Counted from the stretch's first letter, positions 51,464 through 61,260 are shown. The stretch is DNA of 64,000 nucleotides from Okeania sp. SIO2B3 (GCF_010672525.1 NZ_JAAHGH010000013.1:62001-126000), one strand, 5' to 3'. Notes: generated from the letters alone by a model not told the origin. Program-made: numbers and translations.

Positions 51464-52273
51464 TCAAACTTTTCTTTTCTCTAATACAGCAGCAACTAGA
51501 GATAACGCTACCAAAGGAGCTGTAACCGCTCTGAGAATACGTTTACCTAGAGAAACAGCTTGGAAACCTGTAGCGATCGCTGCTTCTACTTCCACATTAG
51601 TCCAACCTCCTTCCGGACCTGTCATTATTACTATTGATTCTGGTAGTTGATTATCTAATAAATTTTCCAGTAAAGAAGAGTAGTTATTACGAGCGACACA
51701 TATATATTTGTAATAATTAGATAAAGTTTGATGATCGAATAATGATAAAGCTGCCGAATATTCCATAGTTTCTCTGATTATTGGAACTACTTGACGCTCT
51801 GATTGTTCAGCAGTTTCACGGGCAATTTTTTGCCACCTTTGTAACTTTTGCGGACTAGGTTTTAGTAAAGTTCTAGAACTTATAACTGGCAAAATATGAG
51901 TCACTCCTAATTCTGTACTTTGCCGAACAATTTCATCAAAATTATTTCCTTTGGGTAAGGCAGAAATTAGAATCAGCTCTATTGGTAGTTCATTTTGAAT
52001 AAAAATTTCTTTCTCTAAAATTGCATTGACTGTACTTTTTTTAGAGGTTTCTGCTTTAAGTTTCGCTAACCAAGAATTACCTTGACCATCCATTACAATA
52101 AATTTGTCTCCTTCCCTTAGTCGTAACACTCGACTTAAGTAATGCTGTTGTTCAGCACTTAGATGTACTTTCTGTCGCTCAATTTGGTGGGGGGCGATCG
52201 CTAATCTTTGCAAATCAGCCATATCTAGAAAAAAATTTAATTGTTCAAACTTGGTTATTCTTACATTAGACAT
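51464..52273 (-). CDS. rsmE: 16S rRNA (uracil-1498-N3)-methyltransferase
   Basis: Methylates U1498 of 16S rRNA using S-adenosylmethionine. The protein has a PUA-like N-terminal domain (HLSAEQQHYLSRVLRLREGD, FIVMDGQGNSWLAKL) and a knotted SPOUT domain (ELILISALPKGNNFDEIVRQ-like, TELGVTHILPVISSRT, IVIMTGPEGGWTNVEVEAAI, VSLGKRILRAVTAPLVAL). GPEGG and LGxRILRxxTA are the cofactor-binding hallmarks. The longest frame starts at 52273, but that ATG lies in the end of repeat C (AGACATCTCC), and the Met at 52222 (MADLQRLAIAPHQ) fits the family start; length is then 252 aa. Either start may be used. Confidence 0.92.
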   Translation of the reverse strand: MSNVRITKFEQLNFFLDMADLQRLAIAPHQIERQKVHLSAEQQHYLSRVLRLREGDKFIVMDGQGNSWLAKLKAETSKKSTVNAILEKEIFIQNELPIELILISALPKGNNFDEIVRQSTELGVTHILPVISSRTLLKPSPQKLQRWQKIARETAEQSERQVVPIIRETMEYSAALSLFDHQTLSNYYKYICVARNNYSSLLENLLDNQLPESIVIMTGPEGGWTNVEVEAAIATGFQAVSLGKRILRAVTAPLVALSLVAAVLEKRKV

Positions 52274-52364
52274 CTCCTCTAAAAGAGGGAGTAGGGAGTA
52301 GGCGGAAAGAATTAATGATTTATGTACAATAATTAATTTGATTTTTGATGATTGGAGATGTCTA
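52267..52364. repeat. Family C inverted-repeat element
   Basis: TAGACATCTCC (52267-52277) and GGAGATGTCTA (52354-52364) are perfect inverted repeats. Interior: AAAGAGGGAGTAGGGAGTAG and TTAATGATTTATGTACAATA. Second copy at 60126-60251; a degenerate piece is at 56360-56440. Confidence 0.8.
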
Positions 52365-52413
52365 TTGGACTTCTGGCGGTCGTTAATCTCAAAGCCTTGT
52401 CATATCATCTCCG

Positions 52414-52672
52414 ATTGAATATTTATAAATAAGGGAGTAGGGAGAATATAAGTAGATTTGCTCTGTATAAGAAAATAGGTTTTTTTATTGATATAATACT
52501 TGAGCAAAAACTTAGTTTCAATCAGATGTCTATTTGAATATTTATAAATAAGGGAGTAGGGAGAATATAAGTAGATTTGCTCTGTATAAGAAAATAGGTT
52601 TTTTTATTGCTAATTATCTGGACTTGATATAATACTTTGAGCAAAAACTTAGTTTTAATCAGATGTCTATTA
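52414..52672. repeat. Tandem duplication of about 120 bp
   Basis: GAATATTTATAAATAAGGGA, GTAGATTTGCTCTGTATAAG, AAAATAGGTTTTTTTATTG, then ATATAATACTT and AATCAGATGTCTATT occur twice (from 52417 and 52536). The second copy has an extra TAATTATCTGGACTTG-like segment. Non-coding, in the gap between rsmE and the sulfite reductase gene. Confidence 0.8.
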
Positions 52673-52857
52673 TTAAATCTAAACTGATTTATCAAGTAAA
52701 TTTTCAGAAGCTGAGTTAGTTACCAGACAATGCCAATAAACATCTCCATAAAAAGTTCTAAAACTCTCTTGCTACTGTGCCAAAATCGGTATTTTTGGAT
52801 TGACTGGGTAGTAAATTTATTATAGATCCTTGAAATTGAAATTTCAGATTCACCACT

Positions 52858-52897
52858 GTAAGCATTCAGCTATTAGCATTCCGGAGGAAATGCTTAC
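52858..52897. repeat. Minimal family F palindrome
   Basis: GTAAGCATT (52858-52866) and AAATGCTTAC (52888-52897) flank only CAGCTATTAG and a CATTCCGGAGG small repeat: an F element reduced to its ends. Confidence 0.75.
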
Positions 52898-52967
52898 TCA
52901 CTACTACATCATATTTTTAACCTAGAAATACTGAAAAACTGTTTGGGTGGGAGGGGTTTTTTCTCTG

Positions 52968-52987
52968 CCTCTAATTTTAATTAGAGG
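52968..52987. terminator. 9-bp stem downstream of the sulfite reductase gene
   Basis: CCTCTAATT-TT-AATTAGAGG, a perfect stem with a 2-nt loop, 61 bp past the stop codon of the minus-strand gene. No T-run follows on the minus strand, so only a weak terminator candidate. Confidence 0.35.
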
Positions 52988-53047
52988 ACAATTACTACCC
53001 ATAATCTCCCACAACATTTCAGTTTATTGGAGTGAAAAATCTATTCA

Positions 53048-55738
53048 CTATTCTTGCTTAAAATTAGTTTCATCTGTAGCAGGTGAGCTTTCGTTATTCC
53101 TGATTTTCTCCAAGTATTCTGCAATTGCTTCAGTTGCTAATTGAACTACTGGTTTACCCTGACGTTTTGACTCTTCTTTTAGCTTGGTATAGATTTCATC
53201 TCTAACACTAACCCGATGCCGCATTTTACTCGTATCTTTTGGCTTTTCTGGAAGAGTTGGTTGACCTGCTTCTGGAGAAAAATTAGAAGGAGTAGTTGAT
53301 TGACTAACCTCTTGACCAACACTAGAAGAGGGTGGTTGACCTGCTTCTGGAGAAAAATTAGAAGGAGTAGTTGATTGACTAACCTCTTGACCAACACTAG
53401 AAGAGGGTGGTTGACCTGCTTCTGGAGAAAAACTAGAAGGAGTAGTTGATTGACTAACCTCTTGACCAACACTAGAAGAGGGTGGTTGACCTGCTTCTGG
53501 AGAAAAACTAGAAGGAGTAGTTAATTGACTAACACTAGAAGGGATTGGTTGACTAGCTCCTTGACCAAAACTAGAAGGAGTAGGTTGACCAGCTTCTTGA
53601 CCAAAACTAGAAGAGGGTGGTTGACTAGCTCCTTGACCAAAACTAGAAGGAGTAGGTTGACCAGCTTCTTGACCCACAGCAGGAGATGGTGTTGTAGTAC
53701 CTGCCACTTCGCCAGATACAGAAGTGTTTACTGGTTGGGTTTCATTTACTGTTGATGGAGTTACCGACGGAGTACTCTCAACGGTAACGGGCGAATTTAC
53801 CGGAGTATTAATCAGATTCATTTCCTGATTATTTTCTTGATTTGTAGTTACCTCTTGTTCTTGAGGTTTAGTTTCTGGAGTTGTTTCAGTAACATTAGTA
53901 ACTACTGGAGTATTATTTTCAGAGTTGGTTGAGGTCAACATTGAATTGTTAATATCTGTATTCATTGAGAAACTAGATTGATAGTTGGTTACGAACTGAC
54001 GGATGGTTTCAATACCAACACGATTGCAGAAATCGCCGAAACTCTCATCTGGTTGGCGTTGTTGTTTGAAATAGATAAATATCGATTCCAACTCAGCTTC
54101 CAGATCATTGATATGTAATTTGTCAACATAAGTCTTTGCCAGTCGTGTTTGATTGGGTGAACCCCCCAACCAAATCTGATAAGCATCAGGAGCACTACCG
54201 ACAAATCCTAATTCGGCCATATAGGGTCTAGCACAACCATTGGGACATCCTGTCATTCTGATTACAGGATGCTCTTGTTCTAGTCCCACCTTGTCCAACA
54301 ATAACCGAATTTGTCCCAGTATACCAGGTAAGGCCCTTTCTGATTCGACAATTGCTAGTCCACAAGTTGGCAAAGCTGGACAGGCCATGCTATAGCGTAC
54401 TAAGGGTTCAATATCTTTTTCACTCCTGACACCATGTTGAGCCAGAATTTGTTCTATTGCTTGTTGCTGCTGTGGTTGAATCTCATAGAGGATTATGTTG
54501 TGATTCGGTGTTAACAGCATGGGTAATTGAAACAACTCAACAATTTTCCGCAGTGCTGTTTTTAGCTGAAATGAATCTTCGTTTTTAACACGGCCATTTT
54601 CTACAGAAATTCCTAAAAATAGCTTGCCATCTCCTTGTTGATGCCATCCCAGGAAGTCTAAATATTTCCATTCTGGTAAAGGTTTAAAGGGGGCAATGGA
54701 TTTACCAAAGTATTCTTCTAACTTGGCCTTAAATTTTTCTAATCCCCAGTCATGGAGTAAGTATTTCATTCTGGCATGGCGACGGTTGCTGCGATCGCCA
54801 TAATCTCTCTGAGTCGCTACTATAGCCTTGATTAATTCATAAATATCTTCCTTGGCCACATATCCAATTTCTTGGGCCAAACAAGGGAAGGTTTCTTCTT
54901 TTCGATGAGTTCTACCTAGACCACCCCCTGCTAAAACATTAAACCCTTCTAATTCTCCTGCTTCATTGGTAATTACAACGAGGCTAACATCTTGAGTGTA
55001 TAGGTCTACGGAGTTATCTCCTGGTACTGTTACAGCACACTTAAATTTTCTCGGCATATAGTGAGTACCGTAAATAGGTTCTTCACTATTAGTGAATATT
55101 GTGCCGTTACTATTAAGTTGTCTAGCAGCTTTTACTTCAGGATGTTCTTCTGCGCTAATTACTTTTTCCCCGTCTAGCCAAATTTCATAATATGCACCTG
55201 TCTGTGGTGTTAATAAATCTGCTATTTTATTCGCATATTCTTTTGCATATTCATATTCGCGACGGTTTTTATATGGAGCTGGAGGAGACATTACATTCCT
55301 ATTTAGATCCCCACAAGCTCCTAGAGTCGATCCCATACTTTTTACAATGGATGATATAACCGTTTTCAGATTTTTCTTTAAGATGCCATGCAACTGAAAA
55401 CCTTGTCTGGTTGTTACACGAAGTGTATCATTACCATATTCATTAGACAAACGATTTAAGGTCAGAAAAAGTTGTGGTGGAATAAAGCCACCTGGGTTTC
55501 TAGTGCGAAGCATCATTTGATAATCTTTTTCTTGCCCTTTGACTCTATTATCCCGGTTATCTTGTTGGTAAGAACCGTGAAATTTGAGTATTTGAATAGC
55601 TTCTTCCGTAAAGTGGGTTGTATCTTCTAGCAGTTGAGTTGCTAGGGGTTCCCGCAAGAAGTTGCTATTTTCTTTTATACCTTCTACCTTAGAAGGTTTT
55701 TGCTCTTTGTTTACTAAATTTTGAGATGGAGTTGTCAT
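53048..55738 (-). CDS. sir: Ferredoxin-sulfite reductase with a repeat linker and RHH-like C-terminal domain
   Basis: Reduces sulfite to sulfide with six electrons from ferredoxin. Residues about 20-590 are a complete siroheme/4Fe-4S reductase: [54 protein letters not shown], the substrate loop [15 protein letters not shown], and the cluster ligands in [11 protein letters not shown] and [17 protein letters not shown] (near residue 496). Cyanobacterial Sir is normally about 640 aa; this one has 896. The added part is a Thr/Pro/Glu stretch, 12-residue units ([12 protein letters not shown]), then three to four 25-residue units ([20 protein letters not shown]). It ends with [20 protein letters not shown] then [20 protein letters not shown], which has the strand-helix-helix pattern of CopG/Arc-type ribbon-helix-helix DNA-binding domains. 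Divergent from crr7. Confidence 0.93.
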   Translation of the reverse strand: MTTPSQNLVNKEQKPSKVEGIKENSNFLREPLATQLLEDTTHFTEEAIQILKFHGSYQQDNRDNRVKGQEKDYQMMLRTRNPGGFIPPQLFLTLNRLSNEYGNDTLRVTTRQGFQLHGILKKNLKTVISSIVKSMGSTLGACGDLNRNVMSPPAPYKNRREYEYAKEYANKIADLLTPQTGAYYEIWLDGEKVISAEEHPEVKAARQLNSNGTIFTNSEEPIYGTHYMPRKFKCAVTVPGDNSVDLYTQDVSLVVITNEAGELEGFNVLAGGGLGRTHRKEETFPCLAQEIGYVAKEDIYELIKAIVATQRDYGDRSNRRHARMKYLLHDWGLEKFKAKLEEYFGKSIAPFKPLPEWKYLDFLGWHQQGDGKLFLGISVENGRVKNEDSFQLKTALRKIVELFQLPMLLTPNHNIILYEIQPQQQQAIEQILAQHGVRSEKDIEPLVRYSMACPALPTCGLAIVESERALPGILGQIRLLLDKVGLEQEHPVIRMTGCPNGCARPYMAELGFVGSAPDAYQIWLGGSPNQTRLAKTYVDKLHINDLEAELESIFIYFKQQRQPDESFGDFCNRVGIETIRQFVTNYQSSFSMNTDINNSMLTSTNSENNTPVVTNVTETTPETKPQEQEVTTNQENNQEMNLINTPVNSPVTVESTPSVTPSTVNETQPVNTSVSGEVAGTTTPSPAVGQEAGQPTPSSFGQGASQPPSSSFGQEAGQPTPSSFGQGASQPIPSSVSQLTTPSSFSPEAGQPPSSSVGQEVSQSTTPSSFSPEAGQPPSSSVGQEVSQSTTPSNFSPEAGQPPSSSVGQEVSQSTTPSNFSPEAGQPTLPEKPKDTSKMRHRVSVRDEIYTKLKEESKRQGKPVVQLATEAIAEYLEKIRNNESSPATDETNFKQE
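53251..53530. repeat. 75-bp minisatellite inside sir
   Basis: Units begin CTTGACCAACACTAGAAGAG at 53311, 53386 and 53461, exactly 75 bp apart, with partial copies at both sides. They encode a 25-residue Ser/Pro/Gln-rich unit and differ at only a few bases. A related 36-bp periodicity follows at about 53560-53680 (GACCAAAACTAGAAGGAGTA). Confidence 0.9.
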
Positions 55739-56079
55739 TTTAAAGTTGCTAATAGCTACTATTTGAGTAGAGTTACTGTATTCAATATTCCTTTAATCTC
55801 ATAATTAGGAATGTGCTTTGCTTGATTTTATTTATTGATAATTCAATTTATGTTTATTTTTACTAATCTTTTGATTATTAGCATTTATAATAATTTACCA
55901 TTAGTTTACAAGTAACTCATTAGTCTTTTATTATACTCTCATATATCCGTACTTTGTCAACCTGATAATAATTAGTAGTTTCACTGATATTTTTTTCGCT
56001 TTGAAAACATACAGTATTTGATTTTTCTTGATTATAGAATTTTCAGTATTAGTCACACTCAACTATTTTCGTTCTAAAA
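55739..56079. promoter_or_regulatory. Divergent promoter region of sir and crr7
   Basis: A 341-bp AT-rich gap between two divergent genes, free of the repeats found elsewhere. It must contain both promoters. I see no clear NtcA or CysR-type site by eye. Confidence 0.45.
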
Positions 56080-56337
56080 ATGCCTAATTCACTTATGTAC
56101 CAAGAAGAAAACTATGTCGTCTTAGAACCAAACAAACCTGAGCAGTTTATGACTGGTTTAGAACTATTAGAAAAATTGCGCTCTATTTTAGCTCAACAAC
56201 AACATAATTTACCTAGAGATTTACAAAAGTTATCTTCCCTAGATGCTCAAGCTCAACAACTAAGAGATACCTATTGTGAATATGAATTAAGCAATGGTAA
56301 TTTTATACAATGGTATGTGGTGCGTTTGGAAAAGTAA
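56080..56337 (+). CDS. Chlororespiratory reduction protein 7 (CRR7)
   Basis: An 85-aa protein of the CRR7 family (MPNSLMYQEENYVVLEPNKP, LLEKLRSILAQQQHNLPRDL, YCEYELSNGNFIQWYVVRLE). In Arabidopsis CRR7 is required for assembly of the chloroplast NDH complex; cyanobacterial homologues are associated with NDH-1. Length and both ends match the family. Soluble, no membrane segment. Single gene, divergent from sir, preceded by a clean AT-rich promoter gap. Confidence 0.85.
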   Translation: MPNSLMYQEENYVVLEPNKPEQFMTGLELLEKLRSILAQQQHNLPRDLQKLSSLDAQAQQLRDTYCEYELSNGNFIQWYVVRLEK

Positions 56338-56448
56338 GTTCGTACTACTATAAGATATTTATTTCTAATAGACCTATCCGGAAAAGAGGGAGTAGGGAGT
56401 AGGGGGAAATAATTGATGATTTATGCACGATAAACGAAGTCAGAAGTT

Positions 56449-56595
56449 ATATCAAATCCGGTAGCATCGGCATAAAATCTTTTGAAGTAGGAGTCAGTCC
56501 TCAGTCCTCAGTCCTCAGGAGGGAAAAAACTTATAAATATTTGGTAATAGTGAAGATGGAGAATGTTTTTATACCGAATTAAAAGGATTTGATAT
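56449..56595. repeat. Family D element
   Basis: ATATCAAATCCGGTAGCATC at the left (56449) and GGATTTGATAT at the right (56585-56595); the interior has four CAGTCCT heptamers. Upstream, 56360-56440, is a degenerate family C piece (GAGGGAGTAGGGAGTAGGGG). Confidence 0.75.
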
Positions 56596-57253
56596 TATTT
56601 TTGTAACGGGGATGCGTGAGCAACTCTCCAAAAATATTTCGCCTTTTAAGGCGGGGTTTCGCAATCTATATTGTTTTGATCAAAGATAATACAGCCTATT
56701 TCATGTAAGTTTGGTACAGTGATTCTAGTAGATTTGATTAATAAGAATGAAAACTTTATTGCATACTTCAAAAATTATTTAAAAATTTAGTGCCACTGTA
56801 CCTCATCAACCTGGAGTCCGCTGTATTCTATCTTTCCCGTAGTGCAACGGAGTTTTATCAGTTATAGTCATTTCAGTCTAGATTGAATTGAGACCATAGT
56901 TTCTTACTGTGAAATAGTTTCAGTTAAAAAAGTTTCTCATCCTTAAGTGAAGCGACTATATTAGTTAATGTTTTTAACAGGTTCGTAATTGACTTTCACT
57001 ATTTATTTAAAAGTTAAAAGTTATAAGTTTCCCACTCCACTCCAATAGACCATTTTTTTGCTAATTAAACGGATTTAATATTAAGTTTTTGAGGTGGATG
57101 AGGATAGGTAGTATCGGGTATAAGGATATGACTTCTTCTAGCTAAAATTTGGGAGATACAGTTTCAATGGTGAACTACTTACTGATAACTGAAAACTGTT
57201 GCCTAATAACTATTTAACTAACCCATTATCAACCTGATCGTTGTTAATTGATT
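56596..57253. other. Gap without recognisable gene
   Basis: AT-rich DNA. CTTTTAAGGCGGGGTTTCGC near 56642 and several short tracts of uncertain origin are present. No frame with protein-like composition, no RNA motif recognised. Confidence 0.4.
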
Positions 57254-57493
<240 letters not shown>

Positions 57494-57497
<4 letters not shown>

Positions 57498-57742
57498 CCC
57501 ACATTCCGCACCACAAAATGTAGTATGTAATCAGAACTCAGAACTCAGAATTTTAGGAGAAAATCATAGCTGCCGTGATTGAGTAAACAATCAAGCAAGT
57601 ATTTATGCGTAAATTTTTGACTCGGAATTTGATGAAGGAAAAAAGTAATTGAGATGATTTGCATAGTATAAATACTTGCCAAGCTACGGATTCCTATACT
57701 ACTTTTAATATTACAATTAGAAGTACTAAACGTGGGTTAAAT
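57494..57742 (+). repeat. Family E element, tandem copy 2
   Basis: AAATCCCACATTCCGCACCA at the left, CGTGGGTTAAAT at the right. The interior is near-identical to copy 1 over AAATTTTTGACTCGGAATTT and AGTAATTGAGATGATTTGCA. The two copies lie head to tail, sharing the GGTTAAATCCC junction. The third window copy is 16165-16405. Confidence 0.87.
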
Positions 57743-57977
57743 ATATACAGTTAGAGAGTTTTACGTCAAAAAGGTATAATTCTTTCACAACCACGGGTTC
57801 CAGCCATTTTTAGGGTATCGACGTAATTCCCTTATGCAGAGGGACTATCAGGCATTATTTGACCGGAAAATGTGTAAGTACCAATAGTATTGATTGAACT
57901 GGGGACAAATTACCTAATTATATCAGCTGTTATTACCTCAGCTCCAATTAAAAGAAAGAGGATGTATTTCGGTTTTT

Positions 57978-58028
57978 TTCCTACTCCCCATCTCTCCATC
58001 TCCCCATCTCCCCATCTCCCCATCTCCC
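57978..58028. repeat. CCCCATCT tandem repeat
   Basis: About five 8-bp units (CTCCATCTCCCCATCT) just downstream of the DUF2854 gene; reverse complement of the array at 7305. Confidence 0.8.
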
Positions 58029-58062
58029 TCTGCTATTACTACTGCACCACTACCTGATAGTT

Positions 58063-58614
58063 TTATACTTCTGGAGTAGTTATCAGAACTAAATCAATCT
58101 TTCCTTCTGTCGGTTGATTTACCTCCGCTTTGATATTTGGTCCAAAAAAGCTTGATAGTTTATCTTGTTTTTGAAGCCAAGTATCTAAAGGAATTGATGG
58201 AGAAGAAAATTCCAGCACTAAGGCATAATTATCATTAATATCTATTTCCCTTAATCCCTTAAGTATTGGTGTTTCCTCATCTGTGGGACTTAAACCTAAG
58301 AGATTGAGAGATTCTTCCAAATGTACTTTTTGGCCATATCTATACCGAGTCACATCTTTACGTAGTTGATTTTGGATGGGAGTAGCTTGTTTTTCTCTCA
58401 GAGTTAAAATTTCTTCAGTAGTTGGTTGTGTAAAAGTTACTGGTTCAAGTTCAGCCGCTTTGAGAGCAAGTCCTCCTAGAAGCAGGGGGATTCCGTAGAA
58501 GAATCCTGCTAAATTAAGTGTGGGATGATCGGTAAAGTAAGCTGCTGTTCCAATTACAGAAATAATTCCACCTACAATTAATCCTACTGTTGCTAATGAA
58601 GTTTTACCTAGCAT
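58063..58614 (-). CDS. DUF2854 membrane protein
   Basis: A 183-aa protein. Two membrane helices lie near the N-terminus (TVGLIVGGIISVIGTAAYF and FFYGIPLLLGGLALKAAEL). A soluble domain follows (REKQATPIQNQLRKDVTRYR, YGQKVHLEESLNLLGLSPTD, YALVLEFSSPSIPLDTWLQK, GPNIKAEVNQPTEGKIDLVL). DUF2854 proteins are found in cyanobacteria and plant plastids; the molecular role is not established to my knowledge. Length and both ends match the family. Single gene. Confidence 0.82.
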   Translation of the reverse strand: MLGKTSLATVGLIVGGIISVIGTAAYFTDHPTLNLAGFFYGIPLLLGGLALKAAELEPVTFTQPTTEEILTLREKQATPIQNQLRKDVTRYRYGQKVHLEESLNLLGLSPTDEETPILKGLREIDINDNYALVLEFSSPSIPLDTWLQKQDKLSSFFGPNIKAEVNQPTEGKIDLVLITTPEV

Positions 58615-59010
58615 ATGTTTAAAAAGAGAAAATAAATATTATAATATTATAGATAGTCAGTTTCTTGCTTTTATAAATTCTGTAACTAGAATTTTAGTAT
58701 TGCTAAGTGTATCTTACCCTCACTATGAGTTCGAGGTCAACTATTATTTGAGTTATTTGATAGTTCTTTTAAAGTCGGGAACAGCAAACAAGGAATAGAG
58801 GTATAAAAAATATTTCAGGTTAGCTTCTGCAATAATGTATATTCTAGTGATTTTCAATATTGAATAAATGATTTAAGTTTCAATCTATATTTACTTATTG
58901 ATTTATGTCTCCAAAAACATAATTGAAATAGTGAAAAATTGAGACCTATGGAGATGTATTAAATACTCAGTAAATTATCTAACTTTACCCTAAATACTCT
59001 TCAGTATTTA
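58615..59010. other. Gap without recognisable feature
   Basis: AT-rich. It must contain the promoter of the DUF2854 gene at its left end. No repeat family, RNA or gene recognised. Confidence 0.4.
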
Positions 59011-59274
59011 TTAATGAAGGAAAGGTGGACGAGTATCATTTTTTTGTTTATTTTTAACTGTATCAGCCATAAATTTTTTCAAAGCTTTATCTCTATTTTT
59101 CATAAAAGCTGCCCAAAATCCAGGTTGAAATTCATCCATTGTTTTTGCTAGTGCCCAAACATCTATTGCTAAAATATTGTATAATCTTTCATCCTCTTTT
59201 TTGAGAGAATCAATTCGCTTTAACATTGCTTTATCAACTGTGGTAGCTTCCTTTTCTGGATCTAAATTAGACAT
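59011..59274 (-). CDS. Small helical hypothetical protein
   Basis: An 87-aa, highly charged, probably all-helical protein: KEATTVDKAMLKRIDSLKKE, DERLYNILAIDVWALAKTMD, EFQPGFWAAFMKNRDKALKK. The repeated aromatic/Lys pattern in the second half looks like a real fold. No family recognised. Short promoter gap to the divergent small gene at 59396. Confidence 0.55.
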   Translation of the reverse strand: MSNLDPEKEATTVDKAMLKRIDSLKKEDERLYNILAIDVWALAKTMDEFQPGFWAAFMKNRDKALKKFMADTVKNKQKNDTRPPFLH

Positions 59275-59395
59275 TTTTAGTATCTAGTATCTATAGATGA
59301 TTTTTTTCAATAACCAGAGATTGTTGAGATTTATAGATTTAACTATTGAGTTAAACTAAAATATCGTATTAACAAGAGTATATCAGGAATTTCAA

Positions 59396-59569
59396 ATGGA
59401 CTCACAGATAATTAAAGCAAGAGTAGCTAATATTGAGAGCAAGCGGGAATCTCTCGTTAAACTGCTAGAAAAACCAGATTTAGGTACGCTCAGAATTGAT
59501 ATTAATCAAGCTCTAGAAGAGATTGATGACTTGATTGATGAATTAAAACGAACTTTTCCAGATTCATAG
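59396..59569 (+). CDS. Very small helical protein (57 aa)
   Basis: ATG at 59396 with AGGAA 6-10 nt upstream; stop at 59567-59569. Sequence in parts: MDSQIIKARVANIESKRESL, VKLLEKPDLGTLRIDINQAL, EEIDDLIDELKRTFPDS. Strong heptad pattern, likely a helical hairpin or dimeric coiled coil. Good ribosome-binding site, gene-like codon use and divergence from the 59011 gene support coding. Family not recognised. Confidence 0.6.
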   Translation: MDSQIIKARVANIESKRESLVKLLEKPDLGTLRIDINQALEEIDDLIDELKRTFPDS

Positions 59570-60125
59570 AATAGTTAGTATTCTTAAATTCATTGGTACA
59601 GATCAATTAACAAACAATGAAGTTAAGAAACATAGTTTAAATTTGCCTGATTTTTATCCTTAGAAAATACAGAAGCAGATTTATAGTTAACTTTGACAGT
59701 TAGTATGTAATACAAAATCCGGTTTATCAAATAGAGTTATAATTTTTTCCAGATAAGCTGTTGTTTATCTCAATTAATCATCTATATAAACCGGATATAT
59801 AGCAATCCTAAATCATTTGTAAAAAATCAAAAAATATAGCAATATGATTTTAGTTTTGAGATATTGGAGACTTTTGTTCTAGGGAATAGGTATGGAGGGA
59901 AGAAACGAATATATAAGAATAAGATAACTGCTATATTCTATGCTTTAAAGGAACACCTCAATTCTCACATCTGATTCGGTGATTGCTATATATCCAAAAT
60001 TAGGAAACTATTATTTTTGTTTCCAGATACATTTTTTTCTTGTTTTTTAGATATTTTAACACAATTTAAGTTAAGGATTGCTATAGTATAATAAATCGCT
60101 TTTACTCATATAAGCTAAGAATCAT
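59570..60125. other. Gap without recognisable gene
   Basis: AT-rich. AAATCCGGTTTATC near 59707 and ATAAACCGGATATATAGC near 59785 form a loose inverted repeat (about 75 bp apart), and ATATAGCAATCCT / GGATTGCTATAGTATA are a further loose pair. No coding frame of note. Confidence 0.4.
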
Positions 60126-60251
60126 TAGACATCTCCTCCATGCATAGGGAACAGGGAACAGGGAACCCACCCCTAACTCCTCCCAGGAGGGGAATAATTG
60201 ATAATTTATGGATAAGAATTGATTTAATTTTTGATTTTTACCAGATGTCTA
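60126..60251. repeat. Family C element, second copy
   Basis: TAGACATCTCC at 60126-60136 and AGATGTCTA at 60243-60251. Inside are AGGGAAC heptamers and the GC-rich ACCCACCCCTAACTCCTCCC block, absent from the 52267 copy. Confidence 0.78.
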
Positions 60252-60274
60252 TTTAGATTCTATGTTCCTTTGTA

Positions 60275-60462
60275 GTAAGCATTTCCTGCGGAATGCTGCG
60301 CAAACAGCTATTAGCTGTCAGCTCTCAGCTATCATGACAGGGTTTTAATGAAAATAGACTGTTTCAGCCAGCTTTGATAGTAAGTATAAATTCTGACTCA
60401 ATTATTCAAGCTTTTATCTAAAACTAAAAGCAATAGCTGATAGCTGACAGCTGAATGCTTAC
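60275..60462 (+). repeat. Family F element, full copy
   Basis: GTAAGCATTTCCTGCGGAAT at the left, CTGAATGCTTAC at the right, 188 bp. Interior: GCTGCGCAAACAGCTATTAG, GACTGTTTCAGCCAGC, CAAGCTTTTATCTAAAAC. It lies 95 bp downstream of the minus-strand gene at 60558. Confidence 0.87.
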
Positions 60463-60557
60463 CCTTTGTGTATGTCGCCGACGTAAGGTTACACTGCTGT
60501 TGGCTTTGACAAAAATTGAATATATGGTTTCAATGTAAAACAGCTTATAATTTTTCA

Positions 60558-60773
60558 TTATTTTACGCCAAAAACTTCATCTTCAATACCAACCCACCAC
60601 TCTCCTAAATTCATTAAATCTTGATGAATATCAGCTAATTTTTTAGTATATTCTTCAGGAGAAAGTTCTGCACGACGCTCTTTCAATTTTTGAATCCGAA
60701 GTTGTATTAATAGCCAGGGCTTAGAAATACTGTTAGTTTTTTCTATATACTTGGCAAGGTCTTGAGTATTCAT
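60558..60773 (-). CDS. Small conserved cyanobacterial-type protein
   Basis: A 71-aa protein: MNTQDLAKYIEKTNSISKPW, LLIQLRIQKLKERRAELSPE, EYTKKLADIHQDLMNLGEWW, VGIEDEVFGVK. Helical, with a conserved-looking LGEWWVGIEDEVF ending; I believe similar small proteins occur in other cyanobacteria, but function is unknown. Single gene bordered by repeats. Confidence 0.65.
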   Translation of the reverse strand: MNTQDLAKYIEKTNSISKPWLLIQLRIQKLKERRAELSPEEYTKKLADIHQDLMNLGEWWVGIEDEVFGVK

Positions 60774-61193
60774 AAGTAGTACTTTGATTTTGCAAATTTA
60801 TAAGTATTTGTATAGTAGTTTAACAGTAAAGTTAAAGATTGAAATTTGATTTGATATCATGTCTATTTGAATACCCACAATAAAAAATTTAGGGAATAGG
60901 GAATAAGGAATAGGAAATATCGGCATCTGGGAACAGGGAAAAATTTATCAGAGAAAACATTTTTATTATTGCTAATTAATGAGACTTAATATTAGTGGTC
61001 ATAGCAGCGACAAGTTGGTTTTATATGTTATTTAACTTATATAGTGTTTTTATTTGAGATTTAAATATAGATTGAGGCTTTTTCTAATAAAAAAATCCCT
61101 GTGTTTAGTTCCTTTTTTCCCTGTGTTTGTTTTTCCTACTACTTAATGCTGTTTTGCTTCTTTTGCTATTCCCTATTCCCTATTACCTTTTGT

Positions 61194-61260
61194 AAGCATT
61201 CAGCTATTACAGCCAGCACTTCCCTACGGGATGCTACGCAAACAGCAATAAAAATGAACC
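61194..61260. repeat. Family F-like fragment
   Basis: GTAAGCATTCAGCTATTACA, then CCCTACGGGATGCTACGCAA. A further fragment is at 61670-61729 (AGCTGATAGCTAATAGCTGA, GCAGCATTCCGCAGAAAATG). Together with element B they fill most of the gap 60774-61913, which has no gene. Confidence 0.65.

Noticed and set aside
51244-51525. 93-aa plus-strand frame
   Set aside because: Out of frame with the TnpB remnant and overlaps rsmE; composition not protein-like.
53251-53690. CRISPR array
   Set aside because: The 75-bp units have no distinct spacers and are read in frame within sir; no cas gene is present anywhere in the window.
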